From Gammaproteobacteria bacterium (GTDB lineage: Bacteria > Pseudomonadota > Gammaproteobacteria > Ga0077536), in assembly GCA_030639105.1 (NCBI GenBank), contig DAOWDI010000254.1, positions 1-10,670 of the forward strand: a stretch of 10,670 bases of DNA, written 5' to 3'. This document shows positions 1-6,452 of the stretch, piece after piece; the stretch's first letter is position 1; each line of letters opens with the position of its first letter. The notes below the pieces were generated by a model. The model ran no database searches. It saw only the letters and a program-made list of their open reading frames with translations, and had not been told where the DNA came from. The position numbers were made by a program, and so were the translations under genes.

Positions 1-137
1 ATCGTCTCGACCGGTGCGTCGTTTGGACCCCGCCGCCGCATGGTGAGGCTCTTGACCAAAACAAATACGGCGATGATGCTGATGATCATTGAGATGCCGA
101 CAAACCAGCTCCAGAATCCATGGGTAAAATCAGCCAT
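1..137 (-). CDS. ccoP: cbb3 oxidase diheme subunit CcoP/FixP, N-terminal part (cut by window edge)
   Basis: Only the first 45 codons are present; the gene runs off the left edge. The reading begins MADFTHGFWSWFVG, followed by a hydrophobic stretch (about residues 11-28) and then a basic cytoplasmic or linker segment (MRRRGPNDAPVET). This short, Trp-rich start followed by one membrane anchor is the typical CcoP N-terminus. The two CXXCH heme c motifs expected in CcoP lie outside the window and are not seen. The ATG at 135-137 overlaps the last 8 bases of ccoQ, so translation is probably coupled. CcoP is the membrane-anchored cytochrome c subunit that passes electrons to CcoO and CcoN. The call rests on the N-terminal pattern and on being the fourth gene of a clear ccoNOQP operon. 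Confidence 0.9.
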   Translation of the reverse strand, partial: MADFTHGFWSWFVGISMIISIIAVFVLVKSLTMRRRGPNDAPVET

Positions 138-288
138 CTTTCGGGTTCCGTTCGTCATCGTCGGGTTCCAAGGCCATACGCGCCGCGGCAGCGAAATCCT
201 CTTTGCGCCGCGAACTCCACGCCCACACGACGATGCCGCAAAAGAGGACAAATACGACCACGGTCCAGATTGAAAATAGGAGACTCAC
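130..288 (-). CDS. ccoQ: cbb3 oxidase small subunit CcoQ/FixQ
   Basis: This is a 52-residue protein read from a GTG start at 286-288. It has a single membrane segment near the N-terminus (SIWTVVVFVLFCGIVVWAW, about residues 6-24), then a basic stretch SSRRKEDF and an acidic tail EPDDDERNPKDG. That layout, one helix plus a short charged tail, is the CcoQ pattern, and the position between ccoO and ccoP agrees. CcoQ stabilises the oxidase complex and has no cofactor. The start is chosen because the only nearby ATG (288-290) is followed at once by TGA, whereas the overlapping GTG opens the full frame 5 bases after the ccoO stop. An AGG lies a suitable distance upstream, inside the end of ccoO. 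Its stop overlaps the ccoP start. Confidence 0.9.
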   Translation of the reverse strand: MSLLFSIWTVVVFVLFCGIVVWAWSSRRKEDFAAAARMALEPDDDERNPKDG

Positions 289-293
289 ATCGA

Positions 294-908
294 TTACCTG
301 CGTATCTTCACCGCGGTGCCGAGCTCCTGCAGGTAGGCGATCAGCGCATCCATTTCGGTCTTGCCGTGCAGGCTGTCCGGCGCCTCTTCGATCTCCTCGT
401 CCGTGTAGGGGGCGCCTAGCTTACGCAATACGATCATCTTCCGTTCGATGTCGGCCGAATTCGCTGGCGTCGTTTCCAGCCACGGGTAGGATGGCATGAT
501 CGATTCCGGCACGACATCACGCGGATTGATCAAATGCACCCGGTGCCACTCGCTGCTGTAGCGTCCGCCGACCCTGTGCAGGTCCGGTCCGGTCCGTTTG
601 GAGCCCCATAGGAACGGCCGGTCATAGACAAATTCACCCGCCAGCGAATAGTGTCCGTAGCGCTCGGTTTCCGCGCGGAACGGCCGGATCATCTGGGAGT
701 GGCAGAGGGCGCATCCCTCACGCACATAGACGTCGCGTCCGGTCAATCGCAGCGCCGAATAGGGCTTCACTCCCACGACGGGCGTGGTCGTCGAATGCAT
801 AAAAAACAGTGGGACAACCAGCACCAGGCCGCCGATGCTGATGACCACGATGATCAGCACCATCATTAAGCCCATGTTTTTTTCAATAATTTCGTGTCTG
901 GTCGCCAT
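294..908 (-). CDS. ccoO: cbb3 oxidase monoheme cytochrome c subunit CcoO/FixO
   Basis: The protein has 204 residues. After a short cytoplasmic N-terminus ([13 protein letters not shown]) there is one membrane anchor (about residues 13-36), then a periplasmic cytochrome c domain. The heme c site is CALCH at residues 66-70 (preceded by YVREGC and followed by [10 protein letters not shown]), and the likely methionine axial ligand is M138 in SIMPSYPW. The motifs [14 protein letters not shown] and [13 protein letters not shown] are characteristic of CcoO. It carries electrons from CcoP to the binuclear centre in CcoN. The frame is open further upstream to 992, but that would run deep into ccoN; the ATG at 906-908, 5 bases after the ccoN stop, gives the standard N-terminus. 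A GGGA overlapping the ccoN stop region may act as a weak ribosome site, so coupling to ccoN is likely. Confidence 0.96.
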   Translation of the reverse strand: MATRHEIIEKNMGLMMVLIIVVISIGGLVLVVPLFFMHSTTTPVVGVKPYSALRLTGRDVYVREGCALCHSQMIRPFRAETERYGHYSLAGEFVYDRPFLWGSKRTGPDLHRVGGRYSSEWHRVHLINPRDVVPESIMPSYPWLETTPANSADIERKMIVLRKLGAPYTDEEIEEAPDSLHGKTEMDALIAYLQELGTAVKIRR

Positions 909-913
909 TCGAA

Positions 914-2335
914 TTATCCCGCTACGGCGGGTGCCAGCACCGGCGCTTCGACGGGTTTCGCCCCGGCAACGGTGCGATAAACGTTGTAGCACATGACCAA
1001 AGTCCCGATCAGAAACAGCGCGCCGCCGAGAAAACGGATGATGTAGAACGGATGCATGGCCTGGACAGACTCGACGAAACTGTATGTCAGCGTCCCGTCC
1101 ACATTAACCGCACGCCACATCAGGCCTTGCATGATCCCCGCGACCCACATTGCGCTGATATAGAATACGACGCCGATAGTTGCGATCCAGAAATGCACCT
1201 CGATGAGCTTCAAACTATACATCTTGCGTCCGTAGAGCTTCGGGATGAGGTGATAGAGGCAACCCTGGGTAATGAATACGACCCACCCTAGTGCCCCGGA
1301 ATGGACGTGACCGATGGTCCAATCCGTATAATGCGATAGGGCGTTGACCGTTTTGATCGACATCATCGGCCCTTCGAAGGTCGACATGCCGTAAAACGAG
1401 ATCGAAACGATCATCAGGCGTAAGACCGGGTCCGAACGCAGCTTATGCCACGCACCCGACAACGTCATGACACCGTTGATCATGCCGCCCCAGGACGGCG
1501 CGAACAGGATGATCGACATCACCATGCCCAGCGACTGCGTCCACTCCGGTAGTGCCGTGTAATGGAGGTGGTGAGGGCCGGCCCACATATAGGTGAACAC
1601 CAACGCCCAGAAGTGTACGATCGAAAGCCGATAGGAATACACCGGGCGGTTGGCCTGCTTGGGAACGAAGTAATACATCATGCCGAGGAACCCGGCGGTC
1701 AGGAGAAAACCCACCGCGCTGTGCGCATACCACCATTGGACCATGGCGTCCTGCACGCCGGCATACATCGAGTAGGACTGCAGGAGCGTCACCGGCACCG
1801 CCATGCTGTTGACGATGTGCAGGACCGCGATGGTGATAACATAGGCCGCGAAAAACCAGTTGGCGACGTAGATATGCTTAACCCTGCGCCGCGCAATCGT
1901 GCCGAAGAAGACATAGGCATAGGCGATCCACACGATCGCGATCAAGATGTCGATCGGCCATTCCAACTCGGCATATTCCTTAGACGTCGTCATGCCCAGC
2001 GGTAAAGTAATGACGGCGGCAACGATGACGAGCTGCCAGCCCCAGAACGTAAAGCCGGCGAGGCGGTCATCGCACAGACGCACGTGGCACGTGCGCTGTA
2101 CGACATAATACGAACAGGCAAATAAGGCGCTGGCGCCAAACGCGAAGACCACCGCATTGGTGTGCAGCGGACGCAGACGGCCAAAAGAAAGCCAGGGGAT
2201 GTCAAAGTTGAGCGCGGGCCAGGCCAGTTGAGCGGCAATCAATACGCCGACGGCCATACCCACGACGCCCCACACCAGGGTCATGATCACAAATTGGCGG
2301 ACGACGCGATAATTGTAGGTCCCAGTGTCGATCAT
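914..2335 (-). CDS. ccoN: cbb3 cytochrome c oxidase catalytic subunit I, CcoN/FixN
   Basis: This 473-residue, very hydrophobic protein with about 12 membrane helices matches the usual CcoN length. The cofactor residues are all visible: H58 (in RPLHTN) as a low-spin heme b ligand; H205 ([10 protein letters not shown]), H255 and H256 (WAGPHHLHY) as CuB ligands; Y249 ([10 protein letters not shown]), six residues before the His pair, which is the cross-linked tyrosine of the C-family oxidases; H343 and H345 ([12 protein letters not shown]) as the heme b3 and heme b ligands. It reduces O2 to water and pumps protons at low oxygen. The ATG at 2333-2335 gives the usual start [16 protein letters not shown]. 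No strong Shine-Dalgarno sequence precedes it. It is the first gene of the minus-strand ccoNOQP operon and is divergent from ccoI. Confidence 0.98.
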   Translation of the reverse strand: MIDTGTYNYRVVRQFVIMTLVWGVVGMAVGVLIAAQLAWPALNFDIPWLSFGRLRPLHTNAVVFAFGASALFACSYYVVQRTCHVRLCDDRLAGFTFWGWQLVIVAAVITLPLGMTTSKEYAELEWPIDILIAIVWIAYAYVFFGTIARRRVKHIYVANWFFAAYVITIAVLHIVNSMAVPVTLLQSYSMYAGVQDAMVQWWYAHSAVGFLLTAGFLGMMYYFVPKQANRPVYSYRLSIVHFWALVFTYMWAGPHHLHYTALPEWTQSLGMVMSIILFAPSWGGMINGVMTLSGAWHKLRSDPVLRLMIVSISFYGMSTFEGPMMSIKTVNALSHYTDWTIGHVHSGALGWVVFITQGCLYHLIPKLYGRKMYSLKLIEVHFWIATIGVVFYISAMWVAGIMQGLMWRAVNVDGTLTYSFVESVQAMHPFYIIRFLGGALFLIGTLVMCYNVYRTVAGAKPVEAPVLAPAVAG

Positions 2336-2485
2336 GAGGTTTGATGCGTTTGGTTGAATTCTAGAAATTGGCGAATCCTACGGGTATTGAATTCTTCCTG
2401 CAAGACCGCGAGCATATTGGAGATCCGCGGATCGCGACGAACCGATCCCGCGATTTCTACCCCTAAATTAGTCTGGAGACCTGGT
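2336..2485. promoter_or_regulatory. Divergent ccoN / ccoI promoter region with a 9-bp direct repeat
   Basis: This 150-bp gap must carry the promoters of both the ccoNOQP operon (minus) and the ccoI-ccoS operon (plus). The 9-mer TTGAATTCT occurs twice, at 2354-2362 and 2387-2395, exactly 33 bp apart (about three helical turns). On the minus strand a weak sigma70-like pair can be drawn: TTGCAG, 17 bases, TAGGAT (about 2402 down to 2374). No full FNR/Anr site (TTGAT-N4-ATCAA), usual for cbb3 genes, was found; only a TTGAT half-site at 2341-2345. The frame of ccoI stays open through much of the region, but the strong GGAG at 2475-2478 marks the real start. The promoter call is from position; the operator role of the repeat is inference. 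Confidence 0.5.
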
Positions 2486-5035
2486 GTGCACGACCGCGAA
2501 GCAGCAGTGATTGACAACGTGGTGCTTGATCCGGTGAAGGGATCCGCGGCGCTCTGTTTCCATTGTGGCGCGGAGATCGCTGCCGGCACGGCATACGGGG
2601 TGAGCGTTGACGGCGAGGACAAACCGGCATGCTCGGCGCGTTGCGCCGATGTGGTCGCTGCCATCGATGCCTTGGGGCTCAATCGCTTCTATCGGCAGCG
2701 GCGGGCACAGCACCATCTCCCGGTGCAAGTCGATGACGAAATCCTCGACCACCTCGAGGCCTACGACAATGCGGATTTCCAGGCGCAATTCACTGAGCGA
2801 ACCAGCGCCGGTTGCATCCGCGCGACCTTGTTGCTCGAAGGCATCACCTGCGCGGCCTGCGTGCGCCTGGTGGAGTCGCGGCTCGAGGCCATGGAAGGCA
2901 TCGGATCGGTATCGCTGAATGCTTCGACACACCGGGCGGTCGTTACCTGGGAGGCGGGTCGAGCGAAACTCAGTGACATTATTCGGGCAATCTACGACCT
3001 TGGCTACGCCGCCTACCCGTTTGATGCGGCGCGGCGTCAGAAGATGTTTAGTCGGGAGCGCAAAATCCTGTTGCAGCGGCTTGCACTCGGCGTGTTGTGT
3101 GGTATGCAGATCATGATGTTGACCATCGCGCTCTATAGTGGTGAGTGGTATGGGATGTCGGCTCACATAGAGCGGTTTCTGCGCTGGATCAGCTTGATTC
3201 TGGTTGTTCCGATCATGGTCTACTGCGCGGTACCGTTTTTCCACGGTGCTTGGCGCGCGCTGGGCAACCGGCAGTTGGGGATGGACGTGCCCGTGTCGCT
3301 TGCGCTCGTGCTCGCTTTTGCCGCCAGTGCTTTGGCCACGGTGCGCGGTGCCGGAGTAGTCTATTTCGAATCCATCGCCATGTTCGTGACCTTGCTTCTC
3401 GCGAGCCGTTACTTCGAACTCGGCGCCCGCATCAAAGCCACGCGCCACCTCGATACTCTCGCGCGCGTCATACCGCAATTTGCGGCCCGGGTTGATGGTG
3501 CCGGTGCGATAGAAATGCTGCCGGTAACCGGCTTAGCAGTTGACGACATCGTGCTGGTCAAAGCGGGAGAAGTTATCCCCATCGACGGCGTCATCGTCGC
3601 CGGCAGCACTACCGTCGATGAGGCCGTACTGAGCGGCGAAAGCCGGCCGTTGACGAAGCGTTACGATGCCCCCGTGCTCGGCGGTAGCATTAATATCAGT
3701 TCGCCCATCCAGGTTCGCGTTTCGCGAACGGGAGACGATTCATTCGTCTCCAAAATCAGCCGTTTGGCCCAAAACGCACAATCCTTCAAGCCGCACCTCA
3801 CGATCCTTGCCAACCGGATCGCGAGTTGGTTCATCGCCGGCGTTCTGCTGATCGCGGCGTCCGTTGCCGTCTATTGGTGGATGGTCGAGCCGTCGCGCGT
3901 GATAGCGACGACGATCGCGGTGCTGGTTATTTCATGTCCTTGCGCACTGGCCCTGGCGACGCCGGTGGCGATCACGGCCGCAAGCGGCGCCATGATGCGC
4001 AATGGCGCCGCGACGATCAATCCCGGCGTTATCGAAACCCTGGCTGGTGCGACGACCTTTATATTCGACAAGACGGGGACGCTGACGACCGGTGAATTGA
4101 TGCTGTCGCAGCTCGTTTGTGCTGGGCGGCTCGAACGTGAGCGGGTGGTCCAGATCATCGCGGCACTCAGTGCGCACTCCGAGCACAGCATCGGACGCGC
4201 GCTACGGCGCGCGTACCGTCCGGAGGTGGGAGCCCGCGAAGTCGAAAATATCCCCGGTCAGGGGATAACGGGCGTGGTTCGTGGTGAACGATTCTGGTTT
4301 GGCTCGGCGCGTTTCATTACCGAGCATACCGGCGTCCGGGTGCCGGTCGGCGGCGGCGAACTGGCGGCGGCCGACAAAACCGCGTTCCTCGCCAAACGTG
4401 GAGAGTTAATCGCGATATTGCAATTTCGCGATGAAGTCCAACGGGGCGCGCACAAATTGCTGGACGAACTGCGTTCACAAAGGGTGCGCGTGGCCATGAT
4501 CTCCGGCGACCGTGTCGAGGTTGCACGATCGATCGCGGCCGAACTCGGGATCACCGATATCCGTGCCGGCATGTGTCCGGAGGAGAAACTTGCCGAACTC
4601 GACCGGCGCCAACAACGCGGCGAGGTTGGTGTTGTCATCGGCGATGGCGTCAACGATGCCCCGATGTTGGCACGGGGTTATGTCTCGGTCGCGGTGGGCA
4701 GCGCCTGTGATCTGGCTAAAAACCAGGCGGATTTGATCCTGCTTAAGGATAATCTGTCCTCGCTCGAAGCCGCGTATCGAATAAGCCGTAAGACGATCCG
4801 CATCATCCGTCAAAATATAGCCGATCGCCCAGGCTATATTTTGACGGATGATGCGTATCGAATAAGCCGTAAGACGATCCGCATCATCCGTCAAAATATA
4901 GCCTGGGCGATCGGCTATAACGCCTGTGCCCTACCGCTGGCGATAGCCGGCGTCGTGCCGCCCTCGGTCGCCGCCCTCGGCATGTCGCTGAGTTCGCTGT
5001 TGGTGGTGGCGAACGCAGCGCGTATCAATCGCTGA
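2486..5035 (+). CDS. ccoI: Copper-exporting P1B-type ATPase CcoI/FixI for cbb3 oxidase assembly, with an 81-bp internal duplication
   Basis: The 849-residue protein reads from a GTG at 2486, chosen because GGAG (2475-2478) sits 7 bases before it; the frame is open back to a TTG at 2354. In order: a cysteine-rich N-terminal motif typical of CcoI (CFHC, C24/C27, and CSARC, C49/C53); an HMA metal-binding domain (about 113-180, GITCAACV with C122/C125); membrane helices; the actuator loop SGES (383-386); the CPC copper site (C484/C486, VLVISCPCALALATP); the phosphorylation site DKTGT (D528); SEHS (565-568) where SEHP is usual; GDGVNDAP (719-726); and two last helices with YN and MSLSS. It pumps copper to the periplasm for CuB. 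Residues 763-806 contain AYRISRKTIRIIRQNIA twice, separated by DRPGYILTDD; removing 27 residues restores an ordinary family sequence. ccoS follows after 2 bases. Confidence 0.95.
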   Translation: MHDREAAVIDNVVLDPVKGSAALCFHCGAEIAAGTAYGVSVDGEDKPACSARCADVVAAIDALGLNRFYRQRRAQHHLPVQVDDEILDHLEAYDNADFQAQFTERTSAGCIRATLLLEGITCAACVRLVESRLEAMEGIGSVSLNASTHRAVVTWEAGRAKLSDIIRAIYDLGYAAYPFDAARRQKMFSRERKILLQRLALGVLCGMQIMMLTIALYSGEWYGMSAHIERFLRWISLILVVPIMVYCAVPFFHGAWRALGNRQLGMDVPVSLALVLAFAASALATVRGAGVVYFESIAMFVTLLLASRYFELGARIKATRHLDTLARVIPQFAARVDGAGAIEMLPVTGLAVDDIVLVKAGEVIPIDGVIVAGSTTVDEAVLSGESRPLTKRYDAPVLGGSINISSPIQVRVSRTGDDSFVSKISRLAQNAQSFKPHLTILANRIASWFIAGVLLIAASVAVYWWMVEPSRVIATTIAVLVISCPCALALATPVAITAASGAMMRNGAATINPGVIETLAGATTFIFDKTGTLTTGELMLSQLVCAGRLERERVVQIIAALSAHSEHSIGRALRRAYRPEVGAREVENIPGQGITGVVRGERFWFGSARFITEHTGVRVPVGGGELAAADKTAFLAKRGELIAILQFRDEVQRGAHKLLDELRSQRVRVAMISGDRVEVARSIAAELGITDIRAGMCPEEKLAELDRRQQRGEVGVVIGDGVNDAPMLARGYVSVAVGSACDLAKNQADLILLKDNLSSLEAAYRISRKTIRIIRQNIADRPGYILTDDAYRISRKTIRIIRQNIAWAIGYNACALPLAIAGVVPPSVAALGMSLSSLLVVANAARINR
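4772..4919 (+). repeat. Direct-plus-inverted triplication inside ccoI (template-switch signature)
   Basis: A 51-bp segment is present twice without mismatch, at 4772-4822 and 4853-4903, offset by 81 bp (27 codons, frame kept). The 30 bases between the copies (4823-4852) are the exact reverse complement of 4883-4912. Extended, this gives a perfect 40-bp inverted repeat (4816-4855 with 4880-4919, 24-base loop) and a competing 24-bp hairpin (4799-4822 with 4832-4855, 9-base loop). The single-copy sequence would contain a natural 7-bp inverted repeat, tatagcc and ggctata, around a 9-base spacer (now 4897-4919). The spacer tgggcgatc at 4904-4912 appears inverted as gatcgccca at 4823-4831. The repeat is seen directly; its origin, mutation or amplification/assembly chimera, is inference. 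Confidence 0.97.
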
Positions 5036-5037
5036 CG

Positions 5038-5187
5038 ATGAACATACTCTACCTGCTCATCCCGATCACGCTGATCTTCGTCGTAGTCATGGCGGTGGCG
5101 GTAATATGGGCGATATCGTCCGGTCAGTACGACGACCTCGAACGGGACGCCGAAGACGTTTTGCTGGATGACGATGAGCCTTATTAA
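5038..5187 (+). CDS. ccoS: cbb3 oxidase maturation protein CcoS/FixS
   Basis: This 49-residue protein begins MNILYLLIPITLIF, has one membrane helix (about residues 3-26), then SSGQYDDLERDAEDVLLDDDEPY. The signature of CcoS is a single N-terminal helix followed by a GQ-[FY]-DDLE-type stretch and an acidic LLDDD tail, and all of it is present. CcoS is needed to insert the heme b and CuB cofactors into CcoN. The ATG lies only 2 bases after the ccoI stop, and no clear Shine-Dalgarno sequence precedes it, so translation is probably coupled to ccoI. Its last 20 bases overlap the earliest start of the following YCF48-like gene. Confidence 0.95.
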   Translation: MNILYLLIPITLIFVVVMAVAVIWAISSGQYDDLERDAEDVLLDDDEPY

Positions 5188-6202
5188 CCGATCCACCAAT
5201 TTGCGTCTTAGGAGAGCCAATGCGTGCGCCGTATTGACCATGGCGCTCGTGTTCTTGTCTATGGCGGTTGCCACCGAGGACATGATTGCTGATGCGATCG
5301 AGATCGTCCGTACCGGCATCGCACACGATGCGCTGTACGCCCTGGATATGAACGGTGAGAAGGGGCTGGCCGTTGGTAACTTTGGCCTGATGCTGGAGAC
5401 CACCGATGCCGGTGCCACGTGGACTGTCACCGAGCCGGTAACGGAGCAGGCGCTACTCGGGATCGCGACTACCGGCGACCGTCAGATCGTGGTGGGACAG
5501 GGCGGCACGGTGTTGACGCGTGCCGGCGGCGGCGCATGGGAACAACTCAACAACGACCCCGGTCCGCGCCTATTTAATGTCGGTATGCACGAGAGTGGCC
5601 TGGTGGTTGCCGTTGGCGAATTTGGCGCCATCGTGCGTTCGCACGACTTCGGGGCGAGTTGGGAGACGATCACGCTCGATTGGGCACAGTACAACGACGA
5701 GGGCTATGAGGCGCATCTTTATGATGTCGTCATCAAGGACGAAGAAACTGTCGTCCTAGCCGGAGAGTTTGGCCTCATCCTGTGGTCCGAAGACGGTGGC
5801 GACACCTTCACCGTGCGGCATACCGGCGATGAGTCGATATTCGATATCGAACTCGACGCCAAGGGTGGCGGTACGGGCTGGGCCGTGGGTCAGAACGGCA
5901 TGATCCTGCGCAGCCAGGATGCCGGCCAGACCTGGCAGCGTATAGACGCCGGCAGCGCGGCCAACCTGCTCGGGGTCTGGTCGGGCCAGGGTGAGGTCGT
6001 GATCGTCGGGATCCGCGAATTGCTGCGCTCCAGCGATGATGGCAAGACCTGGCGCCACACCGACGACATCAAGATCATCCGCACCTGGTATCAGGGCATC
6101 GATGCCGGGGTGGCCGAGATCGAAGCGTCGAATAGATCCCTGCATTCCCGGACAGTGTACGTCGCGGGCGACAGCGCCACGCTATCGAGGATCTTGGAAT
6201 AA
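5168..6202 (+). CDS. Exported YCF48/BNR-repeat beta-propeller protein
   Basis: The 344-residue protein has a Sec-type signal peptide: a basic N-region (RSTNLRLRRANA), a hydrophobic core (about residues 19-35) and a likely cut after AVA (about residue 35). The mature part is a series of blades repeating the pattern V-x-V/A-G-x-x-G-x-I/L-x-x-S-x-D-x-G-x-[TS]-W: GLAVGNFGLMLETTDAGATW (67-85), VVGQGGTVL (108-116), AVGEFGAIVRSHDFGASW (148-165), LAGEFGLILWSEDGGDTF (198-214), AVGQNGMILRSQDAGQTW (239-256) and LLRSSDDGKTW (285-295). This matches the YCF48-like beta-propeller family. The start is either the ATG at 5168 or at 5174; both lie inside ccoS, which implies translational coupling. In other genomes such proteins accompany DUF1302, DUF1329 and RND exporter genes, as they do partly here. 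A role in the oxidase is possible but not shown. Confidence 0.85.
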   Translation: MTMSLINRSTNLRLRRANACAVLTMALVFLSMAVATEDMIADAIEIVRTGIAHDALYALDMNGEKGLAVGNFGLMLETTDAGATWTVTEPVTEQALLGIATTGDRQIVVGQGGTVLTRAGGGAWEQLNNDPGPRLFNVGMHESGLVVAVGEFGAIVRSHDFGASWETITLDWAQYNDEGYEAHLYDVVIKDEETVVLAGEFGLILWSEDGGDTFTVRHTGDESIFDIELDAKGGGTGWAVGQNGMILRSQDAGQTWQRIDAGSAANLLGVWSGQGEVVIVGIRELLRSSDDGKTWRHTDDIKIIRTWYQGIDAGVAEIEASNRSLHSRTVYVAGDSATLSRILE

Positions 6203-6452
6203 GCTGTTATAGATATATCGCAAATACCTATGTGGTATATATACAACGATAAACTTGGTGGCAATCAGGACCAACGGAAAAAAATAAAAAATACGCTGCG
6301 TTCACTTTGGATCCGATATACTGAATGCTATTGATACTTTGCTTTTCAGGGGCTTGCGAGAGGCGGTTGTGACGATGATGCAACATTGAGGGGCAGATTG
6401 TACCCGTCTGGGTGATAAAAATACTACAGTACGATCAAAGAGGAGGGCGGGA
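6203..6452 (+). promoter_or_regulatory. 250-bp AT-richer leader upstream of the DUF1302 gene
   Basis: No gene is visible. The first half is clearly richer in A and T than its surroundings (for example 6200-6330, with several TATATA runs and an A-rich block at 6279-6292). A small hairpin, ATACC and GGTAT with a 5-base loop, lies at 6224-6238; without a T-run it is a poor terminator. The only well-formed signal is a perfect AGGAGG at 6441-6446, six bases before the GTG start of the next gene. A separate promoter for the DUF1302-DUF1329 pair probably lies here, but no convincing -35/-10 pair could be fixed. Confidence 0.4.

Noticed and set aside
2341..2358. FNR/Anr box ahead of ccoN
   Set aside because: Only a TTGAT half-site is present; the second half does not match ATCAA at the required spacing.
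2354..2485. N-terminal extension of ccoI from a TTG at 2354
   Set aside because: The extra 44 residues do not look like CcoI, no ribosome site precedes the TTG, and GGAG at a good distance marks the GTG at 2486.
4475..4894. Minus-strand open frame of 139 codons antisense to ccoI
   Set aside because: It is the mirror of the real ccoI frame. Its own repeated peptide arises from the inverted repeat at 4816-4919, not from a gene.
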